A DNA stretch of 5,974 nt from UBA11164 sp002420085 (lineage in GTDB: Bacteria; Pseudomonadota; Gammaproteobacteria; Xanthomonadales; Xanthomonadaceae): NCBI GenBank assembly GCA_031976395.1, contig DALYLJ010000188.1, positions 1 through 5,974 of the forward strand, in the 5' to 3' direction. The first letter of the stretch is position 1. The number at the start of each line of letters is the position of its first letter. The notes beneath the pieces are model-generated. The model worked only from the letters and a program-made list of their open reading frames with translations, was not told the origin of the DNA and searched no databases. Made by a program: the position numbers and the translations under genes. Below, in pieces: positions 1-5,882 of this stretch.

Positions 1-8
1 GCTTCAAC

Positions 9-103
9 GACTCCCGACTCCCGATTCTCGGCTCTTACGAATCCCAAATCCCGAATCCCGGCTCTTACCAATCTCAAATCTCAACGCTCAACGCTCAACT
101 CCC
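9..103. repeat. Degenerate 7-bp tandem repeats (GAATCCC-like)
   Basis: The stretch can be read as consecutive heptamers: GACTCCC, GACTCCC, GATTCTC (9-29), GAATCCC, AAATCCC, GAATCCC (39-59), then CAATCTC, AAATCTC, AACGCTC, AACGCTC, AACTCCC (69-103). A larger 30-bp period is laid over this: positions 29-52 and 59-82 match at 21 of 24 bases, both beginning CGGCTCTTAC. No reading frame in it looks like a gene. Heptamer arrays of this kind occur between genes in some Chromatiaceae and Xanthomonadaceae. Their function is not known to me. The array may extend left of the window. Confidence 0.85.
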
Positions 104-105
104 GT

Positions 106-133
106 CCCCACCTGACCCCACCTGACCCCAAGT
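106..133. repeat. 10-bp tandem repeat, CCCCACCTGA
   Basis: Two exact copies of CCCCACCTGA (106-115, 116-125) are followed by a partial third copy beginning CCCCA (126-130). The unit differs in length and sequence from the adjoining heptamers, so it is a separate repeat. Read on the minus strand it gives GGGGTCAGGTGGGG. I recall similar GGGGTCAGGT strings near the ends of REP-associated transposase elements, but no transposase is visible here, so that link is weak. Confidence 0.7.
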
Positions 134-178
134 CAACGCTAATGATTCACATCAAGGCGGAGGCTGGCTGGACGGCTC

Positions 179-184
179 TAGAAT
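179..184 (+). promoter_or_regulatory. Possible -10 box for the HiPIP gene
   Basis: TAGAAT matches the sigma-70 -10 consensus at five of six bases. It lies 29 bases before the chosen ATG, so transcription would begin near 190 and leave a short leader carrying the GGAG ribosome binding site. No convincing -35 hexamer is present 16-18 bases upstream (GGCGGA at 156-161), so this is only a candidate. Confidence 0.3.
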
Positions 185-201
185 CGCACCATCCCAACCC
201 T

Positions 202-205
202 GGAG
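202..205 (+). promoter_or_regulatory. Ribosome binding site fixing the HiPIP start
   Basis: GGAG lies eight bases before the ATG at 214. The same frame is open from an earlier ATG at 142, but that start would put 24 unrelated residues before the twin-arginine signal. The site at 202-205 favours 214. Confidence 0.65.
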
Positions 206-213
206 TACACCGC

Positions 214-543
214 ATGAATCCGACCCGTCCGTCGCGCCGCCGCTTCCTGATCGAGACCGCTGTGGTGGTGTCCTCGCTGCCGCTCGGTGCCCATCTGCTC
301 GCGCGTGAGGCACATGCGCAAGACCTGCCGATGCTGCCGACCAGCAATCCGCAGGCCAAGGCGCTGGCCTATGTCGAGACCACCGATGGCCTGACGCATG
401 CCAACTTCAAGCCCGGCAGTGATTGCAGCAACTGTCAGTTCTACGCCGGTGCGGCTGACAGTGCGGCGGCGCCGTGTACCTTGTTCCCAGGTCATCGGGT
501 GGCCGGCAAGGGCTGGTGCAGTGCCTGGGCCAAGAAGGCGTAA
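214..543 (+). CDS. hip: High-potential iron-sulfur protein (HiPIP), Tat-exported
   Basis: Small periplasmic electron carrier with one [4Fe-4S] cluster. In phototrophs HiPIPs typically pass electrons from the cytochrome bc1 complex to the reaction centre; in other bacteria they feed terminal oxidases. The 109-residue precursor begins with a twin-arginine signal (SRRRFL, residues 7-12), a hydrophobic stretch and a probable cleavage site AHA|QD after residue 35, leaving about 74 residues. Tat export fits a protein folded around its cluster before crossing the membrane. The four cluster cysteines are C71, C74, C88 and C102, in the family pattern CxxC...C...GWC. Y53 (LAYVE) fits the conserved buried tyrosine. 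The C-terminus GWCSAWAKKA is classic HiPIP and closer to the short Rhodoferax type than to the longer Allochromatium protein. It is probably transcribed alone, since two hairpins follow it. The family call is very secure; the physiological partner is inferred. Confidence 0.95.
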   Translation: MNPTRPSRRRFLIETAVVVSSLPLGAHLLAREAHAQDLPMLPTSNPQAKALAYVETTDGLTHANFKPGSDCSNCQFYAGAADSAAAPCTLFPGHRVAGKGWCSAWAKKA

Positions 544-576
544 GCAGGGCGGCGGTCCCCGTTTGATGATCCATCA

Positions 577-609
577 CTGGCGTCGTCTCGCGGTCTGAGA
601 CGGCGCCAG
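577..609 (+). other. Stem-loop after the HiPIP gene
   Basis: CTGGCGTCGTCTC (577-589) pairs with GAGACGGCGCCAG (597-609) across a 7-base loop. The stem is 13 bp, unbroken except for one G-U wobble (T583 with G603). It begins 34 bases after the HiPIP stop and has no T-run behind it, so it is not a standard terminator alone. It could protect the 3' end of a highly expressed short mRNA or work with the next hairpin. Confidence 0.7.
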
Positions 610-612
610 GGC

Positions 613-618
613 TACAAT
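613..618 (+). promoter_or_regulatory. Possible -10 box for rmuC
   Basis: TACAAT matches the -10 consensus at five of six bases. It predicts a transcript start near 625, which would include the GGGG at 637-640 and the TTG at 649. The -35 position (about 590-595, GCGGTC) is poor. The box sits between the two hairpins and its last three bases form the base of the second stem. Confidence 0.4.
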
Positions 619-650
619 CCCCGGCAGGATTCGACCGGGGATTTTCTTTT
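616..650 (+). terminator. Intrinsic terminator-like hairpin overlapping the rmuC start
   Basis: AATCCCCGG (616-624) and CCGGGGATT (635-643) form a perfect 9-bp stem around a 10-base loop. It is followed at once by a T-rich run (642-650, broken by one C). This has the layout of a rho-independent terminator for the HiPIP transcript. The oddity is position: the stem contains the only GG-rich ribosome-binding candidate for rmuC, and the T-run includes the apparent TTG start codon. Confidence 0.6.
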
Positions 651-2037
651 GTCCGATATCGTGGTGTTGGCTGGCCTGTCGGTGGCGCTGCTGGGGCTGG
701 CGGTGGCCGTGTTCTGGTGGAGGTTGGGCCGGGCGGTGACCCAGGCTGCGGCGGCCGAGCGCGAACGCTGGTTGCCGCGCGTGGAGGCGCTGGAGCGCGA
801 ACGCGCGGACCTGACCACGCGCCTGACCGATACCGAGACGCTGCTGGACGGGCAACGCGAGGGGCGCGAGCGGGCCGAGCGGCACGCGGCGGAATTGCGC
901 GTGCGGCTGGAGGAACAACAGCGGGCAGCGGAGGCGCGGCTGCGCGATCTGGAGTCGGCGCGTGAGCGGATGAAGATCGAGTTCCAGGCGCTGGCGGCCG
1001 ACATCCTCGAAGACAAGTCGCGTCGATTCAGCGAGGCCAATCAGCAGCAACTCGGCCAGTTGCTGGGGCCGTTGCGCGAGCAGTTGGGCGATTTCCGCAA
1101 GACCGTCCATGAGGTCTACGAAAAAGAAGGCCACCAGCGGGTCGCCTTGCAGACCGAGGTGCGGCAGTTGCTCGAACTCAATCGCCAGTTGAGCCAGGAG
1201 GCGCACAGCCTGACCCGTGCGCTGACCGGTGACAACCGCAGCCAGGGCTACTGGGGTGAGTTGAAGCTGGAACGCCTGCTGGAACTGGCTGGGCTGGAAA
1301 AGGGCCAGCAATACCTGACCCAGGAAAGCTACCAGGACAGCGAGGGCGAGCGGTTCCGGCCGGATGCGGTGTTGCTGCTGCCGGAGGATCGCCACATCGT
1401 CATCGATGCCAAGGTTGCTCTGCTCGATTACCAACGGGCCACCGAGGCCGAGGACGAGGCGCAGCGCGGTCAGTACCTCGATCGCCACGTCGCAGCCTTG
1501 CGCGGGCATGTGCGCGGCTTGGGCGACAAGGACTACAGCCGGCTGAATACACTCAATGCGCCCGATCTGGTGCTGATGTTCGTGCCGGTCGAGGCGGCCT
1601 TTCTGGAGGCGCTGCGGCGCGACCCGGACCTCTACGAATTCGCCTTCGCGCGCAAGATCGTGCTGGTTGGTCCGAGCAATCTGCTGGCCTCGCTGCGTCT
1701 GATCGCGCAGATCTGGCGCACCGAACAGCAGAACAGCAATGCCCGCAAGATCGCCGAGCGCGGGGCCTTGCTGTACGACAAACTGGTTGGTTTCGTCGAG
1801 GACATGGGCAAACTCGGCGAGGCACTCGATCGTGCCCAGCGGACACATCAGACGGCGCTCGGCAAGCTCAGTCAGGGCAAGGGCAATCTGCTGCGACAGG
1901 CCGAGACCCTGCGCGAGTTGGGCGTGGCGCCGAACAAACGGCTGCCGGCGAACCTGCTCGACGATCGGGATGCGGCGGGTGGTGATGGTCCGGACGATCC
2001 GACGGATCAGGAGCGAGACCCGGATCCGTCGCGCTGA
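649..2037 (+). CDS. rmuC: DNA recombination protein RmuC
   Basis: RmuC-family protein (462 residues). In E. coli, loss of rmuC raises inversion between short inverted repeats, so the family is thought to limit such rearrangement, probably as a nuclease acting on DNA structures. Residues 3-24 are a hydrophobic membrane anchor. About 33-190 is charged and heptad-like, typical of the long coiled coil. The conserved RmuC domain follows: GYWGELKLERLLE (200-212), RPDAVLLLP and HIVIDAKVALLDY (238-261), FVPVEAAF (311-318), and NARKIAERGALLYDK (364-378). D239, D253 and K255 fit the PD-(D/E)xK nuclease core proposed for the family. The C-terminal 25 residues are Asp-rich and disordered-looking. The apparent start is TTG, eight bases after GGGG; GTG codons at 661 and 664 are alternatives but would cut into the membrane helix. 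Its presumed promoter lies in the hairpin region upstream, and it converges with the permease gene. Confidence 0.95.
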   Translation: MSDIVVLAGLSVALLGLAVAVFWWRLGRAVTQAAAAERERWLPRVEALERERADLTTRLTDTETLLDGQREGRERAERHAAELRVRLEEQQRAAEARLRDLESARERMKIEFQALAADILEDKSRRFSEANQQQLGQLLGPLREQLGDFRKTVHEVYEKEGHQRVALQTEVRQLLELNRQLSQEAHSLTRALTGDNRSQGYWGELKLERLLELAGLEKGQQYLTQESYQDSEGERFRPDAVLLLPEDRHIVIDAKVALLDYQRATEAEDEAQRGQYLDRHVAALRGHVRGLGDKDYSRLNTLNAPDLVLMFVPVEAAFLEALRRDPDLYEFAFARKIVLVGPSNLLASLRLIAQIWRTEQQNSNARKIAERGALLYDKLVGFVEDMGKLGEALDRAQRTHQTALGKLSQGKGNLLRQAETLRELGVAPNKRLPANLLDDRDAAGGDGPDDPTDQERDPDPSR

Positions 2038-2085
2038 AGGTGTTTGCTTGCCGGTCTCGCGATGGGCGTCAGCGCCGCCCGTGGG

Positions 2086-2108
2086 CTGGCGCGGCAAGGC
2101 TGCGCCAG
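2086..2108. other. Small hairpin between convergent genes
   Basis: CTGGCGC (2086-2092) pairs with GCGCCAG (2102-2108) across a 9-base loop. It shares one base with the larger hairpin that follows, so the two probably compete or stack. There is no T-run on either side. It may help slow or protect transcripts ending between rmuC and the permease gene. Confidence 0.45.
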
Positions 2109-2143
2109 GACGACGCGCCGAGGATGGCCCCGGCGCGTCGTCC
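2108..2143. terminator. Bidirectional hairpin terminator between rmuC and permease
   Basis: GGACGACGCGCCG (2108-2120) and CGGCGCGTCGTCC (2131-2143) form a perfect 13-bp, GC-rich stem with a 10-base loop. It lies 70 bases after the rmuC stop and 23 bases beyond the permease stop, where a terminator serving both convergent genes is expected. No T-run follows on either strand, so termination may need Rho, or the stem may serve as an mRNA 3'-end block. Confidence 0.6.
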
Positions 2144-2166
2144 ATGCCCGGTCATCTGCGCTCCGG

Positions 2167-3690
2167 TCAACTGCGCTGACGCAGTCGGCTGTGGCGGTAG
2201 CCGTAGGCGAAGTAGAAGCTGAAACCGACCAACGTCCAGATCAGCAGGATGGTCCAGTTGAGGATCGGCATGATGGCGATCAGAGCCAGGCAGGCGATCA
2301 CCCCGAGCGGGCTGACCAGATAGATCATCGGCGCGCGGAACGGCCGGTGCAGGTTGGGCTGGGTGCGGCGCAGAACCAGAACGCCCAGGCAAACCGTCGC
2401 GAATGCCACCAGGGTGCCCATCGACACCACGTCGCCCAGCAATTGGATCGGCAGCAGGGCGGCCATCAGGGCGGCGATGGCGGCGACGATCACGGTGCCC
2501 TTGTGCGGGGTCTGGAACTTGGCGTGGACCTCGCCGAACAGCTTGGGCATCAGACCATCGCGCGACATCGAGTAGAAGATGCGCGGCTGGCCCATCAGCA
2601 TCACCAGGATGACCGTGCTCAGACCGGCGATGGCGCCGATCTCGACCAGCAGCTTGAGCCAGCCCAGGGCCGGGTAGGCTTCCAACGCGGTCGCGACCGG
2701 CTTGGCGGTGCCGAGCAGGTGATAGGGCAGCAGGCCGGTCAGCACGGCGGCCACCGCGATGTACAGCACGGTACACACCACCAGCGAGCCGAGGATGCCG
2801 ATCGGCATGTCGCGCTGCGGGTTCTTGACCTCCTGGGCGGCGGTCGAGACCGCATCGAAACCGATGTAGGCGAAGAACACGATCGAGGCGCCACGGACCA
2901 CGCCCGCCCATCCGAACCGATCGCCGCCCTCGTTTTCGGGAATGAACGGCTGCCAGTTGGCTGGATCGACATACTGGATGCCGAACGCGATCAGCAGCAG
3001 GATGACGATGACCTTGATGCTGACGATCAGGGCATTCACCGAGGCCGATTGCCGGATGCCGATATAGCACAGCACGCCGATCGCCGAGACGATCAGCAGG
3101 GCCGGCAGATTGAACAGGGCGCCGGTGGTGACGAATTCGCCGAACTCGCAGCCGCCGGCAGAGGCCGCTGCATGGGTGCAGAAATTGATCGGCGCCTGGG
3201 TCAGGGCATCGGGTATGTGGACGCCGAGCGTGGTCAGGAAACTCACCGTATAGCCCGACCAGCCGACCGCAACGGTCGAGGCGGCGAACAGGTATTCGAG
3301 CACCAGGCTCCAGCCGACGAACCAGGCCAGGGCTTCGCCAAGGGTGGCATAGGTGTAGCTGTAGGCGCTGCCGGAGGCCGGAATCATCGCGGCGAATTCG
3401 GCATAACACAGGCCAGCCATGGCGCAGGCGAAGCCGGCCAGCACGAAGCTGAGCATGATCGCCGGGCCGGCGTGGTTGGCGGCAGCGGTTCCGGTGATCA
3501 CGAAGATACCAGCGCCGATGATCGCGCCCAGTCCGAGAAACACCAGATGATGGGCCGACAGCGAACGCTTGAGACCGACCTCGCCGTGCAGACTGCCTTC
3601 GACCGGCTCGCCGGCATCGACATGCGGCTGTGCCGAGATCGGCTTGCGGATCATCAAGCCCTTGTTCGGATCGAACAGACGATTGAGCAT
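2167..3690 (-). CDS. APC-superfamily amino acid permease (CAT/YfnA-like)
   Basis: Inner-membrane transporter of 507 residues, the usual size, with about 12 hydrophobic helices. It probably takes up amino acids by cation symport. After a 45-residue cytoplasmic N-terminus comes the unwound helix-1 signature GLGAIIGAGIFVITG (53-67), which binds the substrate carboxyl and amino groups in this fold. Other family marks are CYAEFAAMIPASGSAYSYTY (95-114), helix 6 with FFAYIGFDAVSTAAQEVKNP (272-291), and the loop RIFYSMSRDGLMP (370-382). These resemble the cationic amino acid transporter family and Bacillus YfnA more than exchangers or GABA permeases. The exact substrate cannot be read from sequence. 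The loop after helix 3 (about 158-190) holds C171 and C181, perhaps a periplasmic disulfide. The start is fixed by a strong ribosome binding site. The gene is monocistronic, converging with rmuC and diverging from the PilZ-like gene. Confidence 0.93.
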   Translation of the reverse strand: MLNRLFDPNKGLMIRKPISAQPHVDAGEPVEGSLHGEVGLKRSLSAHHLVFLGLGAIIGAGIFVITGTAAANHAGPAIMLSFVLAGFACAMAGLCYAEFAAMIPASGSAYSYTYATLGEALAWFVGWSLVLEYLFAASTVAVGWSGYTVSFLTTLGVHIPDALTQAPINFCTHAAASAGGCEFGEFVTTGALFNLPALLIVSAIGVLCYIGIRQSASVNALIVSIKVIVILLLIAFGIQYVDPANWQPFIPENEGGDRFGWAGVVRGASIVFFAYIGFDAVSTAAQEVKNPQRDMPIGILGSLVVCTVLYIAVAAVLTGLLPYHLLGTAKPVATALEAYPALGWLKLLVEIGAIAGLSTVILVMLMGQPRIFYSMSRDGLMPKLFGEVHAKFQTPHKGTVIVAAIAALMAALLPIQLLGDVVSMGTLVAFATVCLGVLVLRRTQPNLHRPFRAPMIYLVSPLGVIACLALIAIMPILNWTILLIWTLVGFSFYFAYGYRHSRLRQRS

Positions 3691-3700
3691 ATCCCCCTCC
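3691..3700 (-). promoter_or_regulatory. Strong ribosome binding site of the permease gene
   Basis: Read on the minus strand the bases before the ATG are GGAGGGGGAT, giving an extended Shine-Dalgarno match about five bases from the start codon. It supports residue 1 over the internal methionine at residue 13. Confidence 0.8.
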
Positions 3701-3969
3701 CGTGTTGGAGTCGTTATCGTGACCGGCGACGGCGGTGGTCCTGTTCGGACACCACGGTTCGACCAGACGGCGCGGCGTGCTCCGCGCGGCGGCTCAAGGT
3801 AGCCCGCCAGGGCGCACGATACAAGTGTGTCAGCGGCAATCGAGCGATCGCTCGCAGTGGTGGGATTGCTGCCGATTGGCTGCGGATGGTCGGACCGCCA
3901 TTGCGTGCGGGCCTGCGGAGCGCCCCGACCGCCAGCGACATTCGGCCGGTCCTTGGGTAAAGTGTCACC
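3701..3969. other. Divergent intergenic region, no gene seen
   Basis: Together with the permease ribosome binding site this region separates two genes transcribed away from each other, so it should hold both promoters. I found no convincing -35/-10 pair on either strand. It contains the 14-bp palindrome at 3841-3854 and a weak bulged hairpin near 3734-3753 that would lie in the permease leader. In-frame TAA at 3958-3960 limits the PilZ-like gene to starting at 3970, and only a weak GGG (3955-3957) precedes that start. Confidence 0.6.
3841..3854. promoter_or_regulatory. Perfect 14-bp palindrome, possible operator
   Basis: CGAGCGATCGCTCG is fully self-complementary and is centred on GCGATCGC. 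It sits near the middle of the divergent spacer, about 150 bp from the permease start and 115 bp from the PilZ-like start, a position suited to a dimeric regulator serving either gene. With no loop bases it is more likely a DNA site than an RNA hairpin. No regulator is encoded in the window. Confidence 0.4.
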
Positions 3970-5823
3970 ATGGCCGTTCGCCGATACAGTGGGTTGTCGG
4001 AGCTTCCAGGCATTTCACCGCAGCCGGAAGCGGTGCCGCCACTGGCTGACCCGCGTGAAGCACGCCGCTGGGTTCAAAGCTTGCCGCGTGCCGATGGTGA
4101 GCAGACCCGACGGCATCTGGGACAGATGCTGGAGACCCTATTGGCGGCCCCGATGTCCAGCCGGCGCCGGCTCCGGGTGCTGGAGGAATTGCGCATCCCG
4201 ACCCTGGAAACCATCGCCTTCCTGGAGCGCGATTTCGTCGGTGCTGGTCTGCCGCTGCCGCCGAGTCGGGCCTTGGCAGCAGCGGATGCCGAGCGGTTGC
4301 ATCTGTTGCTGGCGCATGGCTACCGGCTGGCCGCTGCCGAGTCCTGCACGGTCGATGGCCGGCCTCCGCTGTTCGGTGCGGCGACCGTTGCCTGCTGTCT
4401 GGAACGAGCGCTCTGTCATTACGCCGCCGCGCTTCGGGAAGCCTGGCGCGTCTATCGGCAGCCGGCGCTGGGTCTCTGGCAGGGCCTGCATCGGAGCTAC
4501 TGGTTCGCCGAATCGATCGGACTCGGCGACCGTGCCGTACACGATGCCCAGGAAGGCGGCGAGGTCAGCATCCGAGGCCAGTACCTGCGGACCTTGCTGC
4601 TGGCCCTGGCCAATCCGTATGCCTTCAGTCAGGTCGAGCAGGGCGAGGTGGCTCGTATCGCGATTGCCTTCGGGCAACACTGCCGGCTGAGCCACACCCC
4701 GATCGACGGACCCTCGGCGCCAGTTCCGGAGGATGCCGACCTGCCCCCCGGATTGGACCAGCGACAGGACCAGGACCAGCGACAGGACCAGGACAGCCAC
4801 ACTGGTGCCTGGCTGGATATCGCACCACTGGTGATCCTGCTCGACGCCGCCCTGGCCGGTGAGACCGATCAGGGTGGTTGGATCGACCTGTCGCCACAGC
4901 CGGAAGTGACCGTCCGGATCGGCCGGGAAACCCTGTGCCGTCTGCGCCGAGCGCTCGGTCAGGCCGCCGCGCGTGGCCATCGCCGGATGTCGGCCGGACA
5001 CCGGGTCGATGCCGTGGTCGGAATGAGCGGACTGCACTACCACCTGGCGGGTGAACTCGACTTCGACTCGTTCGTGCGTCGATGTGTCGGCTCATCGGGT
5101 TGCGAGGAGCGTGCAGCCTGGGCCGCCGCAGCCGGTGAAAACGGCCCGGTGCCCCTTGTCTCGGCACGGGTCGAGGACCAGAGTCTGGGTGGTTATCTGC
5201 TGAGTTGGCCGTCGGAACTGCCGGTGCGGGCACGGGTCGGCGAGTTGATGGGGATTTCATTCCCGGCGGATCAGGATGACCCACGGGTGTGGATGATCGC
5301 CTTCATTCGCTGGCTCCGGACCACAGCGGATGGTCGAATGGCCGCCGGGGTCGAACTGATGGCGCGGCGTGCCTGGCCGCTTGCCGTCCGCTCGTTCGGC
5401 CCAGATGGAAAACTGCGGCCGTTGATTCGGGCGATCGAACTGGATCGGCGCGATGGCACCGGCCGGCCGTGTTTCGTGGTCGCCGACGGAATGGAGGCCG
5501 ACGAGAGTCGGGTCGAACTGCTGCGCACCCCCGATCGAGACGACCCTGACCGCGACGAGCCTGATCTGGATCAGTCTGACTTGGATCAGCCTGTCCTGGG
5601 GCAGCCCAATTTGAACGCCGCTGACGACGCAGCGGACCGGAATCGCCGGATCATGGCCGCAGCGTACCTGTCACACGCCGGAAAAGCGGACACACGCATG
5701 GGCCAGACGCCCGGATCGATCGTGCTGGTCGATTTGCGATCGATGGCGCGTTCAGGCGGCTACCAGATCGTATGCGGCACACCGGCCGAACGCGACGCCT
5801 CGATCACCGCGTTGCGATCTTGA
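3970..5823 (+). CDS. PilZ-domain-like protein, FimW-type c-di-GMP effector candidate
   Basis: Soluble 617-residue protein with no signal peptide or membrane segment. Residues 25-235 are helical, with LPRADGEQTRRHLGQMLETL (38-57), LRVLEELRIPTLETIAFLE (68-86) and LLLALANPYAFSQVEQGEV (209-227). This layout resembles the N-terminal part of FimW-like proteins, which in Pseudomonas bind c-di-GMP and support surface attachment. The C-terminal half has a divergent PilZ fold: HRRMSAGHRVDAVVGMSGLHYHL (337-359), DQSLGGYLLSWP (403-414, matching the PilZ motif D/NxSxxG at 403-408), GELMGI (424-429), WMIAFIRWLR (441-450) and GVELM (460-464). The usual RxxxR is imperfect: R338, R339 and R345 are present but no pair is four apart, so c-di-GMP binding is uncertain. 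Two Asp-rich repeat tracts (263-275 and 522-551) look like disordered linkers; a short C-terminal segment follows. ATG 3970 is the earliest possible start because of TAA at 3958. Family assignment is from motif memory, not a search. Confidence 0.72.
   Translation: MAVRRYSGLSELPGISPQPEAVPPLADPREARRWVQSLPRADGEQTRRHLGQMLETLLAAPMSSRRRLRVLEELRIPTLETIAFLERDFVGAGLPLPPSRALAAADAERLHLLLAHGYRLAAAESCTVDGRPPLFGAATVACCLERALCHYAAALREAWRVYRQPALGLWQGLHRSYWFAESIGLGDRAVHDAQEGGEVSIRGQYLRTLLLALANPYAFSQVEQGEVARIAIAFGQHCRLSHTPIDGPSAPVPEDADLPPGLDQRQDQDQRQDQDSHTGAWLDIAPLVILLDAALAGETDQGGWIDLSPQPEVTVRIGRETLCRLRRALGQAAARGHRRMSAGHRVDAVVGMSGLHYHLAGELDFDSFVRRCVGSSGCEERAAWAAAAGENGPVPLVSARVEDQSLGGYLLSWPSELPVRARVGELMGISFPADQDDPRVWMIAFIRWLRTTADGRMAAGVELMARRAWPLAVRSFGPDGKLRPLIRAIELDRRDGTGRPCFVVADGMEADESRVELLRTPDRDDPDRDEPDLDQSDLDQPVLGQPNLNAADDAADRNRRIMAAAYLSHAGKADTRMGQTPGSIVLVDLRSMARSGGYQIVCGTPAERDASITALRS
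4756..4791 (+). repeat. 18-bp tandem repeat inside the PilZ-like gene
   Basis: Two identical 18-bp units (4756-4773 and 4774-4791) run head to tail, followed by GACAG of a third. Each is built from GACCAG and GACAGG-type hexamers. They encode DQRQDQ twice (residues 263-274), a polar tract between the helical N-terminal part and the PilZ-like half. Being a multiple of three, copy change would keep the frame. Confidence 0.9.
5533..5622 (+). repeat. Degenerate 15-bp repeat encoding acidic pentapeptides
   Basis: Six consecutive five-residue units can be read at residues 522-551: DRDDP, DRDEP, DLDQS, DLDQP, VLGQP, NLNAA. The units decay toward the end. The tract lies after the PilZ-like domain and before the last 60 residues, and is probably a flexible, negatively charged linker. 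Confidence 0.8.
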
Positions 5824-5882
5824 TTCTGACCCTGGCGAATGACGACATACCGTTGTGCCGGAGAGTGGGTGTCCTGCGTTGG

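Noticed and set aside
1..103. CRISPR array
   Set aside because: Repeats are 7 bp and contiguous, with no 25-40 bp repeats separated by unique spacers and no cas genes.
142..213. N-terminal extension of the HiPIP from the ATG at 142
   Set aside because: It would bury the twin-arginine signal 24 residues further in, and no ribosome binding site precedes 142. GGAG at 202-205 fits the ATG at 214.
574..2145. A 523-codon minus-strand frame opposite rmuC
   Set aside because: It covers the rmuC gene almost exactly and its sequence is low-complexity Gln/Leu/Arg. rmuC has unmistakable conserved motifs, so this is a composition shadow.
2044..3960. A 638-codon open frame on the plus strand opposite the permease gene
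   Set aside because: It is antisense to a clear membrane transporter with family motifs and a strong ribosome binding site. Its translation is rich in Gln, Asp, His and Arg with no recognisable domain, the usual product of reading a high-GC gene backwards.
3958..3987. Sigma-28-like promoter: TAAAGTGT (3958-3965) and GCCGATAC (3980-3987)
   Set aside because: Both halves resemble the flagellar sigma consensus, but they are 14 bases apart rather than about 11, and the second half lies inside the first codons of the PilZ-like gene, so the transcript would lack its start codon.
4138..5043. A 301-codon minus-strand frame inside the PilZ-like gene
   Set aside because: No domain or ribosome binding site was recognised, and it lies opposite well-formed motifs of the plus-strand protein.
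5533..5622. Pentapeptide-repeat (A(D/N)LxX) beta-helix
   Set aside because: The five-residue period and some central leucines fit, but there are only six units, several with proline and aspartate where small residues are needed, so a beta-helix is unlikely.
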